From Pontixanthobacter rizhaonensis (GTDB lineage: Bacteria > Pseudomonadota > Alphaproteobacteria > Sphingomonadales > Sphingomonadaceae): a stretch of DNA of 64,000 nt. A program made the position numbers and the translations under genes. Under the pieces are notes generated by a model. That model saw nothing but the letters and a program-made list of their open reading frames with translations. It had not been told where the DNA came from and did not search any database. Where the stretch lies: assembly GCF_012972675.1 (NCBI RefSeq), contig NZ_JABCRE010000003.1, positions 310,001 through 374,000 of the forward strand. Reading direction: 5' to 3'. Shown piece by piece: positions 17,822 through 26,874 of the stretch; within the stretch, counting starts at the first letter, position 1, and every line of letters starts with the position of its first letter.

Positions 17822-18738
17822 GCGCGTCCCGCCTCCCATCCCAATTGCGAGAGCGCCGCGCAAAACGGCAACGCGTGATGATAACGCCAGAGGGCGTTGG
17901 ATTGCCGCTAACCATCGCATCACGGGCGAACCGGGCCGGCGCGTTGATGCTCGATTTCATGATCCTGTTCATGACCACGCTGACGATCACGCTGGTGATT
18001 GTCTTTGTTGTGAGCGGGTCTGTGGTTGAGAGTAATCTGGAGGAACTACCCGGATCGGTCGAGTTTCTGTTCGTATTATGGTCGCTCATGTGGTTTTTCG
18101 CGTGGAACGGCTATTTCATGTTTTTTGAAATGGGCCCGCGCGGAGCAACACCGGGCAAACGTATCGTCGGGGTCAGGGTGGCATCGCGCGACGGAGACCG
18201 GTTGACGCCGGAAGCGGTTATTGCCCGCAATCTGCTGCGGGATATCGAGCTGTTCCTGCCGCTGGTTCTGATCCTGTCCGCACCAACAGGCGAAGGCGGC
18301 CCGGCAGGATGGGCGGCAATGGTCTGGTTTGCTGTGTTCCTGCTATTTCCGTTCTTCAACAAAGACGCGATGCGAGCAGGGGACTTGATTGCAGGCACTT
18401 GGGTCGTTGATGCGCCCAAGCAAAAACTGGTCGATGTTCTGTCGACCGAAGGCGCTGCGGTAGCAGGTGCAAGCACGCTCACCGGCGCACAATACAAATT
18501 CGGTGACGATGAATTATCCGTCTATGGCGAATATGAATTGCAAACTTTGGAACGGGTTCTGCGTGACGGCAAAGCCGAGGCGGTAAGCGCCGTGGCGGAC
18601 ACAATTTGCCGCAAGATCGGCTGGAACCCCGGATCGGGTGACGAACGCGCCTTCTTGGAAGCATTCTACGCCCAGCTGCGGGCGAGACTGGAAACCGATA
18701 TGCGCTTCGGCAAACGCAAAGCAGATAAGTTCGCATGA
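17818..18738 (+). CDS. RDD family membrane protein
   Basis: 306 residues. The RDD domain begins at about residue 35 with ASRANRAGALMLDFMILF. It has three helices and the motif GATPGKRIVGVRV (about 116-128), then RNLLRDIE, the Arg-Asp pair that names the family, and FNKDAMRAGDLIAGTWVV. A soluble C-terminal third of about 95 residues ends in a basic tail. Some RDD proteins act in cation/proton exchange, but most are uncharacterised. It is part of the MoxR-DUF58-SpoIIM run and overlaps both neighbours. Confidence 0.88.
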   Translation: MSASRLPSQLRERRAKRQRVMITPEGVGLPLTIASRANRAGALMLDFMILFMTTLTITLVIVFVVSGSVVESNLEELPGSVEFLFVLWSLMWFFAWNGYFMFFEMGPRGATPGKRIVGVRVASRDGDRLTPEAVIARNLLRDIELFLPLVLILSAPTGEGGPAGWAAMVWFAVFLLFPFFNKDAMRAGDLIAGTWVVDAPKQKLVDVLSTEGAAVAGASTLTGAQYKFGDDELSVYGEYELQTLERVLRDGKAEAVSAVADTICRKIGWNPGSGDERAFLEAFYAQLRARLETDMRFGKRKADKFA

Positions 18739-19202
18739 CCGATTTCAGCCTTCGTCTGGATGATCTCAGCGGCGCAGAAACAACTGCTTTGCTCAAACTC
18801 CACCTTGACGAGATGCATCAGTGGTCGCCTGCCTGTAAGATCAATTCGCTGCCGGTGGAGAGGCTCAAGCAGCCTGACGTTACTTTCTATTCCGCGTGGT
18901 CGGATGGAGCGCTGGCTGCGTGCGGCGCTATCAAACATCTTGATGACCACCGGGGAGAGCTGAAAGCCATGCGGGCAGCCCCCGAATTTCGGGGTCAGGG
19001 TGCAGGCGAGGCAATTTTGATCCATTTGCTCGATGTTGCGAGGGATCGCGGGTACGATTGGGTGGGCTTGGAAACCGGCGCCACTCAGCCCTTTCAGCCC
19101 GCACACCGCCTCTATCAAAAGCATGGCTTCGCGGTCTGTCCGGCGTTTGATGATTATGTGTCAGATGAGTTTAGCCTGTGCATGGGATTGTCACTGCGAT
19201 GA
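18735..19202 (+). CDS. GNAT-family N-acetyltransferase
   Basis: 155 residues. The acetyl-CoA-binding motif A is FRGQGAGEAILIHLLDVARD at about 83-102, followed by YDWVGLETGA and the C-terminal LYQKHGFAVCPAFDDYV. The size and the ending (GFxxCxxFxxY) resemble the small alanine/N-terminal-type acetyltransferases, but the substrate cannot be read. It overlaps the RDD gene upstream and the beta-lactamase start downstream, each by four bases. Confidence 0.9.
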   Translation: MTDFSLRLDDLSGAETTALLKLHLDEMHQWSPACKINSLPVERLKQPDVTFYSAWSDGALAACGAIKHLDDHRGELKAMRAAPEFRGQGAGEAILIHLLDVARDRGYDWVGLETGATQPFQPAHRLYQKHGFAVCPAFDDYVSDEFSLCMGLSLR

Positions 19203-20089
19203 CTACGCGGCGGAACTTTGTCACCGGATCGGCAGCATTGTTTGCCAGCGGGTGTATCCCGCTTGATGCCAGCCAAAGCGTGCGCGTAGCGAGCCAGTTC
19301 AGGATCATAGAGGCTGCCGCCGGGGGAACGTTGGGTGTTGCCATCCGCAATACAGCCATCGGCCAAATAACATCCTATAATGGCAATGCGCTGTTCCCGC
19401 ATTGCTCGTCCTTCAAAATGTCTCTGGCCGCCTTGGTGTTGCTGCAAGACCAGCGGGGGATCGTCAGCGCAGATGAGCGCGTGACTTGGACTGAGGACGA
19501 TTTGATGTTCGTCTCCCCGTTCACCACACGCCGTTTGAAAGACGGGGCAACGTTGCGCGAATTGGCCGAATTCACCCAAAAATATAGCGACAATGCCGCT
19601 GCCAACATCCTTTTAAAGCGATTTGGCGGCCCCCAAAAACTGACGGCATTTTGGAGAGCGTTGGGAGATGGCGTCAGCCGTCTAGACCGCACAGAACCCG
19701 CGCTTAACAACGTACCGGTCGGGGAACAGCGCGATACGACCAGTGCCAATGCGATGGCAGGCACACTGACGGCCATATTGTTCGGGAACACATTATCGCA
19801 GGCCAATCGCGACACTCTCAAACAATGGATGGTCGACACGCCCACCGGGCGGGACCGTGTCCGCAAGGGCCTGCCCAGCACATGGGTCGCTGGCGATAAG
19901 ACGGGAACATCCCTCTGGCCAGGGATGGGCAGTGTGTATGTTGATATCGGCTTTGTAGAGCCGGTGGGTCATGCCCCACTGACCTTCGCTGTGTATTACA
20001 GAGCGCGCGATACCCATACCGGCATGGACCCGGCCGCACTGAATGTTTTGGCAGAGGTCGGGCGCGCACTTACGCGGATCGTAAAGTAA
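19199..20089 (+). CDS. Class A beta-lactamase with Tat-type signal
   Basis: 296 residues from ATG 19199. All class A motifs are intact: SSFK (nucleophile Ser70 and Lys73), SDN at 130-132, ExxLN with Glu166 and Asn170, and KTGT at 234-237. The plain residue count happens to agree with Ambler numbering. Residues 4-19 (RRNFVTGSAALFASGC) combine a twin-arginine signal with a weak lipobox, so export as a folded, possibly lipid-anchored enzyme is likely. Cys69 precedes the nucleophile. It hydrolyses beta-lactams in the periplasm; spectrum not predictable. Last gene of the run starting at 12339, coupled to the GNAT gene by overlap, so it looks resident rather than recently acquired. Confidence 0.93.
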   Translation: MTTRRNFVTGSAALFASGCIPLDASQSVRVASQFRIIEAAAGGTLGVAIRNTAIGQITSYNGNALFPHCSSFKMSLAALVLLQDQRGIVSADERVTWTEDDLMFVSPFTTRRLKDGATLRELAEFTQKYSDNAAANILLKRFGGPQKLTAFWRALGDGVSRLDRTEPALNNVPVGEQRDTTSANAMAGTLTAILFGNTLSQANRDTLKQWMVDTPTGRDRVRKGLPSTWVAGDKTGTSLWPGMGSVYVDIGFVEPVGHAPLTFAVYYRARDTHTGMDPAALNVLAEVGRALTRIVK

Positions 20090-20138
20090 CAGGTACAGAT
20101 CGCCAGATCATGTTGTAGGCTGCAAGGTATTTAGAGCC

Positions 20139-21254
20139 CTACTCGCTGGCGAAAATGGCGACCTCGTTCACACCTGCGCTGGTTGCCCGGCCCCGGTACA
20201 TTCCCGGTGTGTTGAAGCTAAACACTGCATCACCATCAGGGGTCACGACGATCACACCGCCGGATCCGCCAAGGTCTTTCACTTCTGCCATGACGGCATC
20301 GGCTTCTTCTTGAACCGCGATTGCATCGAGGGAAAACTCGCTGGCATGGACCAGATATGTAGGCACGCCGTCCGCATCGAGCGGAACGGAGCGCTGCGCC
20401 GCTTCGATATCCGCCAAAAAGCGGTAGCGCAGCCGGGTGCAGATTTCCTGTGCGACGCCAACCCGAATGAAATATTCGCCCGCGCCAGTGGCAGATACCG
20501 CGCAAGACCGATTATCTGCATAGGTTCCTGCGCCGATCACCGGCACATCCCCGATCCGGCCCCACCGCTTGCCAGTTAATCCCCCGGTTGAGGTACCCGC
20601 CGCAAGGTTGCCTTCTTTATCGAAGGCCACTGCGCCAACCGTGCCAAATTTATGATCGACATCCAGTACGCTTAATTGCTGTTCTTTCATTCGTTCAAGA
20701 GCTTCGCGACGGCGTTCGGTTGCGAACCATTCCGGCCCGGCCAGTTCCAGCTTTGCATCTCCGGCAAATTCTTCCGCCCCCGCCCCGCTTAGAAACACAT
20801 GGCGGCCATCCTGCATGATCGCATTGGCGAGCAGAATCGGGTTCTTAACCGATTTAACCCCGGCCACCGCACCCGCTTTGCGGCTCGCACCATCCATCAG
20901 CGCGGCGTCCAGTTCATTTTCGCCTTCCCAAGTGAACACCGCACCGCGCCCGGCATTGAACTTGGCGTCATTTTCCATCGGAACGATTGCTGCTTGGACA
21001 GCCTCCATTGCAGTTCCGCCATTTCTAAGGATTTCAGCGCCGGCATCCAACGCTGATTGCAGCGCCGCTTCATACTCGGCCTGCTGCTGGACAGTCATCT
21101 TGTCGCGGTCCATAGTGCCCGCTCCGCCGTGAATCGCTATCGACCAAGTTTGATATTCCTCATGCGCATGATCATCGTGGGCGACAGCAAATGATGAAGA
21201 AGTGGCAAATGAAAACGCGATAAACGCGGTTAGAAATGTAAAATGGTGCTTCAT
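20139..21254 (-). CDS. Secreted isoaspartyl peptidase/L-asparaginase (Ntn hydrolase)
   Basis: 371 residues with a Sec signal peptide (about 1-25, ending SFAVAHDDHAHE, a His/Asp-rich start of the mature protein). The fold begins WSIAIHGGAGTMDRD. Autoprocessing before the Thr in KFGTVGAVAFD (about 206) creates the nucleophile of the beta subunit, and the substrate loop GGLTGKRWGRIGDVPVIGAG follows. It hydrolyses beta-aspartyl dipeptides or asparagine in the periplasm. Type III (plant-type) family. It converges on the beta-lactamase gene. Confidence 0.92.
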   Translation of the reverse strand: MKHHFTFLTAFIAFSFATSSSFAVAHDDHAHEEYQTWSIAIHGGAGTMDRDKMTVQQQAEYEAALQSALDAGAEILRNGGTAMEAVQAAIVPMENDAKFNAGRGAVFTWEGENELDAALMDGASRKAGAVAGVKSVKNPILLANAIMQDGRHVFLSGAGAEEFAGDAKLELAGPEWFATERRREALERMKEQQLSVLDVDHKFGTVGAVAFDKEGNLAAGTSTGGLTGKRWGRIGDVPVIGAGTYADNRSCAVSATGAGEYFIRVGVAQEICTRLRYRFLADIEAAQRSVPLDADGVPTYLVHASEFSLDAIAVQEEADAVMAEVKDLGGSGGVIVVTPDGDAVFSFNTPGMYRGRATSAGVNEVAIFASE

Positions 21255-21389
21255 GGGGTATGATTCTCCGAAAATTCGTGCATTTTACAAATGTCTTTGT
21301 GCGCCTTTTCTGACGCACAACAGGGGTGTTACTATTAAATCAGGGCAGCGCCAAACTGGACGCTATCGAACCTTAGGGGAACTATACAT

Positions 21390-22610
21390 ATGCCACTCGG
21401 TAATTATCAATTCGATCAGGAGCTAGCGGTCAACCTAGCCACTGTGGGCGTCAAAGCGCTCCTCATTCTCATCGTGACTTGGCTACTTGCAAAAGCGGCG
21501 AAATGGACTTTTGCAAAACTCGTCGACAAGATCTCTTTCCTCCAGCGCGGCACATCGACGGGTACATCCGTCGGCGAATCGCTTGGCAAAATTGTTTCGC
21601 TGTTCATTTGGCTGTTTGGTCTGCTGGCCATTCTGCAAGTGTTTGAGCTTGATGCGGTTGCCACACCGATCAACAACTTGCTCAACAACATGATGGATGT
21701 GATCCCGAACCTTCTCGGCGCTGGCATCCTATTGTTCGTTGGTCTGATGATTGCAGGCATCGTTCGCGACATCGCAACCACTGCCATGCAGACTGTTGAT
21801 CTGGACAAGTGGGCCAATAAAGGCGGCGTAGATAACGTCACCGGCAACACTACAATCAGCAAAACAATCGGCACAATTATCTATGTGTTCATCGCTATTC
21901 CGGTTGCGATTGCAGCACTTGGCGTATTGAATATCGCAGCCATTTCTGGCCCGGCGACCGAAATGCTCGGCATGATCTTGAATGCTATCCCGAACATCAT
22001 CGCTGCCGGCGTTCTGCTGGGTGTAGGTTACATGATCAGCAAGTTCGCTGTTGGTATCCTGTCAGAACTGCTGTCAGGTCTGGGTATTGACCGTTCGGTC
22101 GATGCAATGGGTCTGTTGCCAGCTGGTACCAGCGCTTCCGGCGTTGTTTCACGGATCGTCCAGATTGCCATCATCTTGTTCTTCGCAATTGCGGCGACCA
22201 AGCTGCTCGGCTTCCCTGAACTGACCAACATCCTGAACACAGTGCTTGAGCAAGGCGGTAACGTAATGTTCGGTGCAGTCGTCATCGGTATCGGTTTCTT
22301 GATTGCTAACCTTCTCGCCAACATTGTTGGCGGTGCAAGCGGTGCATCAGTGGCCGGTTCGGTTGTACGTTATGCCACAATCCTGCTGTTCACATTCATG
22401 GGCCTTGGCCAGATGGGTGTTGGCGGTGAAATCGTAGACATGGCGTTCGGCGCATTGGTAATCGGCGGCGCTGTTGCCGGTGCTCTCGCCTTCGGTCTTG
22501 GCGGACGCGATTGGGCAGCCAAGAAGCTGGAGCAAATGGACGGTGACGCACCTGCCAAAGCTCCTGCAAAGAAACCAGCTGCTCGCAAGACAGCAACCAA
22601 AGCGAAGTAA
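21390..22610 (+). CDS. Mechanosensitive-channel-like protein with TM_helix repeats (CmpX type)
   Basis: 406 residues, strongly hydrophobic, with five or more helices. The repeated TM_helix element appears as NMMDVIPNLLGAGILLFVGLMIAG, MILNAIPNIIAAGVLLGVGYMIS and NTVLEQGGNVMFGAVVIGIGFLIAN, so the protein is built from three related units. The family is annotated as small-conductance mechanosensitive ion channel-like. It ends in a Lys/Ala/Pro-rich cytoplasmic tail (about 380-406). Codon use is notably biased toward highly expressed patterns. Monocistronic; start ATG 21390. Confidence 0.82.
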   Translation: MPLGNYQFDQELAVNLATVGVKALLILIVTWLLAKAAKWTFAKLVDKISFLQRGTSTGTSVGESLGKIVSLFIWLFGLLAILQVFELDAVATPINNLLNNMMDVIPNLLGAGILLFVGLMIAGIVRDIATTAMQTVDLDKWANKGGVDNVTGNTTISKTIGTIIYVFIAIPVAIAALGVLNIAAISGPATEMLGMILNAIPNIIAAGVLLGVGYMISKFAVGILSELLSGLGIDRSVDAMGLLPAGTSASGVVSRIVQIAIILFFAIAATKLLGFPELTNILNTVLEQGGNVMFGAVVIGIGFLIANLLANIVGGASGASVAGSVVRYATILLFTFMGLGQMGVGGEIVDMAFGALVIGGAVAGALAFGLGGRDWAAKKLEQMDGDAPAKAPAKKPAARKTATKAK

Positions 22611-22666
22611 ATTCGCCAAAATAGCCCTTCACAAAAAGGGTCGCACATAAGTAGGGGCGTAGGATC

Positions 22667-23185
22667 ATGATCCTGCGCCCCGCTTTTTTGGAAGACATCC
22701 CCGCGCTGGCAGAACTGGGCCGCAGCAGTTTTTGCGCCAAGTTTGCGCATCTTTATTCTGCCGAAAATCTCGATCCATTTCTGGAGCAGGTCTATTCGAT
22801 CGATGGTGTCACCAGCGATTTCAACCAGCCAAACCTGATCTATCAATTGGCGGAAGATGAGACGGGATTGATCGGCTTTTGCAAGATCGCCCGCCGCAGC
22901 AGCTATGCTGAACATTCAGACGCGAAACGGCCAATGAGCCTTAACCAGCTCTATACAGCGGCTGGTCGGACCGGTCAGGGGATCGGTGCTGCGCTGACCG
23001 ACTGGGCCATAGCGGAAGCCCGCGAACATAGCGCCGATGCCGTCCAGCTATCCGTCTATAGCGAGAATTATGGTGCGCAGCGTTTCTATGCGCGGTACGG
23101 TTTCACAAAAATTGCGGATATCGGCTTCTGGGTCGGCAACCAACGCGATGCAGAGTTTCTATACGAGCTGAGACTGGATTCTTAG
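22667..23185 (+). CDS. GNAT-family N-acetyltransferase
   Basis: 172 residues. It starts MILRPAFLEDIPALAELGR, the usual RimI-like opening. The acetyl-CoA site is AGRTGQGIGAALTDWAIAEA at about 104-123, and the final block is VYSENYGAQRFYARYGFTKI. Substrate unknown. The ATG follows GTAGGATC. Twenty bases separate it from the SDR gene, which suggests joint transcription. Confidence 0.88.
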   Translation: MILRPAFLEDIPALAELGRSSFCAKFAHLYSAENLDPFLEQVYSIDGVTSDFNQPNLIYQLAEDETGLIGFCKIARRSSYAEHSDAKRPMSLNQLYTAAGRTGQGIGAALTDWAIAEAREHSADAVQLSVYSENYGAQRFYARYGFTKIADIGFWVGNQRDAEFLYELRLDS

Positions 23186-23204
23186 CCGCACCTTACAGGA
23201 GAAG

Positions 23205-24161
23205 ATGATGACCGATTTTGGCGCGACAAGCACGGCTGACGAAGTGCTGGAAGGCAAAGACCTGACCGGAAAACTCGTTTTCATCACGGGCGGCGCATCC
23301 GGTCTGGGCCAAGAAACGGCACGCGCAATGGCCGCCAAAGGGGCGCATGTGGTGATCGCCGCGCGTGACCAAGCCAAGCTGGACGAAGCCGCACAAGCCA
23401 TTCGCGATGGCAGCGGCAGTGATGCGGTGGAAACGATCCTGTGTGATTTGGCTTCTCTCAGCAGCGTGCGCGCCTGCGCCAAAGAAACGAATGAACGCTT
23501 CGACCGGATCGATCTGATGATCAACAATGCTGGCGTAATGGCCTGCCCTTTTGCCACAACTGCTGACGGTTTCGAAATGCAGTTCGGGACCAATCATATT
23601 GGCCATTTCCTGCTGACCAATTTGCTGGTGCCCTTGATCAAGAAAGGCACACAACCGCGGATCGTGAACCTTTCCAGCCGCGGCCATGTCTTTGCGGATG
23701 TGGACCATGATGACCCTAATTACCAAAACCGCGAATATGAAAAATGGGCCGCCTATGGCCAATCAAAGACGGCCAACATCCAGTTTACTGTTGGGTTGCA
23801 CAGCCGCCTCGCGCGGCATGGCATCCAATCATACGCTCTGCACCCGGGCGGTATCATGACCAATCTGGGACGGCATATGACCCAGGAAGATATGGAATGG
23901 ATGACCAAGCGCGTGAAAGAAAATGCCGGTGATGGGCCCGGCCTGAAGTCTATTCCGCAAGGTGCGGCCACGACCTGCTACGCTGCAACGGCGGCGGAAT
24001 TGGACGGACAAGGCGGCGTCTATCTGGAAGATTGCCATGTCGCCGCGATAGATGATGTCAGCCAGAAAGATGGCGTGCGATCCTACGCTCTCGATCCTGC
24101 CAAAGCCGAACGGTTATGGGCCGTGTCAGAACAGATGGTAGGCGAAACATTCGCCTATTGA
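23205..24161 (+). CDS. Short-chain dehydrogenase/reductase
   Basis: 318 residues from ATG 23205 (ATG 23208 also fits the SD AGGAGA). The Rossmann motif TGGASGLGQETARAMAAKGA lies at about 29-48, with NNAGVMA, an active-site Ser in NLSSRGH, and the YGQSKTAN catalytic Tyr/Lys. This is the layout of WW-domain oxidoreductase or retinol-dehydrogenase-like SDRs, about 320 residues. Coenzyme and substrate are uncertain. It is followed convergently by an HSL-type hydrolase. Confidence 0.92.
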   Translation: MMTDFGATSTADEVLEGKDLTGKLVFITGGASGLGQETARAMAAKGAHVVIAARDQAKLDEAAQAIRDGSGSDAVETILCDLASLSSVRACAKETNERFDRIDLMINNAGVMACPFATTADGFEMQFGTNHIGHFLLTNLLVPLIKKGTQPRIVNLSSRGHVFADVDHDDPNYQNREYEKWAAYGQSKTANIQFTVGLHSRLARHGIQSYALHPGGIMTNLGRHMTQEDMEWMTKRVKENAGDGPGLKSIPQGAATTCYAATAAELDGQGGVYLEDCHVAAIDDVSQKDGVRSYALDPAKAERLWAVSEQMVGETFAY

Positions 24162-24176
24162 TCCGTTCTGGCAGGC

Positions 24177-25103
24177 TTACTCGTCCAGAAACGCCTTCAC
24201 CAACGCGAAAGTGTCTTTGGCCTCTCGGGTAAAGGTCAGCGCCATGTAAACATGCGGCCCGCCTTCATATTCGTATAGCTTGGTCGGCACCCCGGCAGCG
24301 CGTGCTTTGTCCGCAAAAGTGCGGCTATCGATAACGAAAATATCGTGCCGCCCTTGGAAAATCGCGATTGGCGGCAGGCCTGCCAAATCTGCATTTAGCG
24401 GGCTGGCATGGGGATGATCGACCCCGCGATCCCCGGCCCACCACTCGCCCAGTACTTTGACGCTGTCTATATCGAGAATAACGTCCTTATCATTCACATT
24501 GCGGGCCGCCGGGTCAGTCATAGCCATATCGAGCCACGGGGCGAACGGGATCAGTTTTGCCGGCAATGACTTACCCGCATCACGCCGCTGGATCGCGAGC
24601 GACACGGCCATATTGCCGCCTGCACTGTCGCCGCACAATGCGACTTTATCATCGCCCCATTCAGCCGCGACCGTCTCATATACCGCGGCCGCCTGCTTGT
24701 TCGCCGGGTGATAATCATGCTCCGGAATGATATGATAGAGCGGCACACTGATGCTTGCCCCCGTGCTTTCGACCATCGCAGCCACCAGCGGCCAATGCTC
24801 TTTGAACATCGGCATATAAAAACCGCCACCGTGAAAATAGATAATGTGCCAGGCACCCTTCCCCGCTTTGGGATGTAGAGTGACAACCGCTTGGCCTTCT
24901 GCTTCCCACAGCTCCACGTTGAAACGCTGCTTAAAACTATCTGGCATCGGCGCGTCTGCGGGCAAAGCACGTGTTGGAACATTGGCTTTGATCGCGGCTG
25001 CATCGCTAAAGTCGCTGCCGCGTTTGGCGATAACCCATTCCATCAACCGCATCCGCAGGCTGGGTTTGGCAAACCGAAGTTCAAAGGTTTCGCTATTGGT
25101 CAC
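24177..25103 (-). CDS. Alpha/beta hydrolase of the hormone-sensitive-lipase (HSL) family
   Basis: 308 residues from GTG 25103, chosen because GGGGAGAG lies six bases upstream. The oxyanion motif YFHGGGFYMP lies at about 88-97, the nucleophile elbow GDSAGGN at about 157-163, the Asp in GRHDIFV and the His in GGPHVYMALT. These are HSL (bacterial family IV) esterase features. It probably hydrolyses short or medium acyl esters in the cytoplasm. It converges on the SDR gene and shares only 15 bases of spacer with it. Confidence 0.92.
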   Translation of the reverse strand: MTNSETFELRFAKPSLRMRLMEWVIAKRGSDFSDAAAIKANVPTRALPADAPMPDSFKQRFNVELWEAEGQAVVTLHPKAGKGAWHIIYFHGGGFYMPMFKEHWPLVAAMVESTGASISVPLYHIIPEHDYHPANKQAAAVYETVAAEWGDDKVALCGDSAGGNMAVSLAIQRRDAGKSLPAKLIPFAPWLDMAMTDPAARNVNDKDVILDIDSVKVLGEWWAGDRGVDHPHASPLNADLAGLPPIAIFQGRHDIFVIDSRTFADKARAAGVPTKLYEYEGGPHVYMALTFTREAKDTFALVKAFLDE

Positions 25104-25177
25104 ACATTCTCTCCCCACTATCTATCAAGAGAGCCGGATCAGAACGCAAGGTCAAGCAGATAGAGGGGTGCGACCGT

Positions 25178-25972
25178 CTATTTGGTGATCGCCGCAATCA
25201 ATCCGTTATGCAACCAGCGGCCCAGCATGGCACCCGATTCTGCGATCGCCTCTTCCTCGCCCAAGGATTCCACCAGATATGCGCACATCGCGCCATAGGT
25301 TGATCCGTTCCGCATCATCTGCAGCGCGCGGCCTTCTGCATCACTCACTTGCATGAAGACGGGTTTCACCCCTTCACGCCAAACAACCAGATGCATCGGC
25401 TGTGCCGATATGACTTCAGGCCGGTCTTCTGCGGCAAGCTCTTCCTCACCAGCGAGTGCCCGCCACAGCGCACCCACATCGTGCCGGACCAAGCGCTGGT
25501 CCGTACCGGGCAGAAACGTCAACTGCATATTGCCCCAGTCTTCTTCCGCGAATGTCGCAGCGAGTTTGCCCAGATCCTCGGCCACCATCGGAACCGCATC
25601 TGCCGCCACAAACGCGCGGTGCATGGCCCATTCCAGCCAGCCAAGTTCGGCCACTTCGGGATCGCCAGTGAACAGCTCTCGCAAAGTCTCGGGAAAACCA
25701 TCCCCGGCGTCATCCAAGGTCCAGCTATTGGGCGGGCGATTGATCAGATGATGCGCTGCGGCCTGGCGGAATGCATCTTCGCCAGCCCATTTCGCCGTGC
25801 GTTCATATGTGTCACGCAAGGCATCAACCAAACGCGCCCGATACGCATTGCGGTAAATGTCCATCCCCGCGGCATGGCGATCAGTCCATCCTGCTGGCAG
25901 CGGATGCTCATCATCCAACACCTGCGCCATAAATTCCTGTTGGCGCTCCCCAAGACTATTCGCGGCTATCAT
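25178..25972 (-). CDS. bufC: BufC/HvfC-type peptide modification partner (DUF2063)
   Basis: 264 residues. DUF2063 proteins pair with MNIO (DUF692) enzymes and hold or present the precursor peptide. Visible are the N-terminal DUF2063 helices (RQQEFMAQVLDDEHPLPAGW, GMDIYRNAYRARLVDALRDTYERTAKWAGEDAF with its invariant YRNAY), and a C-terminal RRE-like wHTH region ending GAMLGRWLHNGLIAAI. The start overlaps the bufB stop by four bases. Third gene of the minus arm of the bufferin-type locus. The role in substrate delivery is known for the family, and its use here on two precursors is inference. Confidence 0.88.
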   Translation of the reverse strand: MIAANSLGERQQEFMAQVLDDEHPLPAGWTDRHAAGMDIYRNAYRARLVDALRDTYERTAKWAGEDAFRQAAAHHLINRPPNSWTLDDAGDGFPETLRELFTGDPEVAELGWLEWAMHRAFVAADAVPMVAEDLGKLAATFAEEDWGNMQLTFLPGTDQRLVRHDVGALWRALAGEEELAAEDRPEVISAQPMHLVVWREGVKPVFMQVSDAEGRALQMMRNGSTYGAMCAYLVESLGEEEAIAESGAMLGRWLHNGLIAAITK

Positions 25973-26835
25973 GCTGCAATCCTTTCTGTTGGCCCGTCAG
26001 TGGGCCCATCAGTTGGTGACGGACCGGTCGCCAGAGCGCGTGCGCGGTCCAATTCTGTGAGCAGTTCAGGCAGCGGCGGGATGCCATCATCACGTTCGAT
26101 CATGGTCGCCACATCACCCAATATCCCGCGCGCTTTGGCGTAAAGCTGCCAAACGCCGTCGCACACCAGCGCGTCGTGCGTATCAATCTTGATGTCGCCA
26201 TCGGTATGGCCAGCCAGATGGATCTGGCGGACCCGATCAGCCGGGATTCCTGCCAGATAATCATCCGCCGAAAAGCCGTGATTATGCGCGCTGACATAAA
26301 TGTTGTTAACGTCGAGCAGCAAATAACAGCCGGTGCGCAATGACATGGCAGAAAGGAACTCCCACTCTGTCATCTCATCTTCGGGGAATGTCATATAGCT
26401 CGAAGGGTTTTCAAACAGCATCGGCCGTCCCAGCGTTTCCTGAGCATGATCAATATTGCTGCAAACCACGTCCAATGCCTCGCGCGTGTAGGGCAGCGGC
26501 AGCAAGTCATGGCTGTTATGGGCGCTGGTACGGGTCCAGCATAAATGGTCGGAGACCCATAGCGGATCAATCCGGTTTGCAAGCATTTCCAGCCGGGCCA
26601 GATATTCAGAATCAAGCCCGTTTGCTGAACCAATGGACATCGAAACACCGTGCAAAATCACCGGCATTTTCGCGCGTACTTCTTCCAGAATGCGCAACGG
26701 ATTACCGCCATCAACCATGTAGTTTTCCGAGATGACTTCGACGAAGTCCACCGGCACGTCACTTTCCAGGAAATCCTGATAATGCGTGCGGCGCAGGCCA
26801 AGCCCGAAACCGGAAAATGGTGCGATGGTGCTCAT
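25969..26835 (-). CDS. bufB: BufB, multinuclear non-haem iron oxidative enzyme (MNIO, DUF692)
   Basis: 288 residues, TIM-barrel family DUF692. MNIO enzymes use two or three irons to convert cysteines of a precursor into oxazolone/thioamide or 5-thiooxazole groups. Metal-site candidates are the Glu of FVEVISENYM, the His of ILHGVSMSIG and of WVSDHLCW, the Glu in LFENPSSYM, the Asp/Asn of LLDVNNIYVSAHNHG, the His of QIHLAGHTDG and the Asp/His of IDTHDALVCD. The C-terminus carries a duplicated TDGP element, in a GC-rich short repeat near base 25990. It overlaps bufC and lies about 130 bases downstream of the six-cysteine precursor with a hairpin in between. Confidence 0.92.
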   Translation of the reverse strand: MSTIAPFSGFGLGLRRTHYQDFLESDVPVDFVEVISENYMVDGGNPLRILEEVRAKMPVILHGVSMSIGSANGLDSEYLARLEMLANRIDPLWVSDHLCWTRTSAHNSHDLLPLPYTREALDVVCSNIDHAQETLGRPMLFENPSSYMTFPEDEMTEWEFLSAMSLRTGCYLLLDVNNIYVSAHNHGFSADDYLAGIPADRVRQIHLAGHTDGDIKIDTHDALVCDGVWQLYAKARGILGDVATMIERDDGIPPLPELLTELDRARALATGPSPTDGPTDGPTERIAA

Positions 26836-26874
26836 ACCGTGGTCCCAAAAGACATTTCTAAATAAGAGAAAAGA

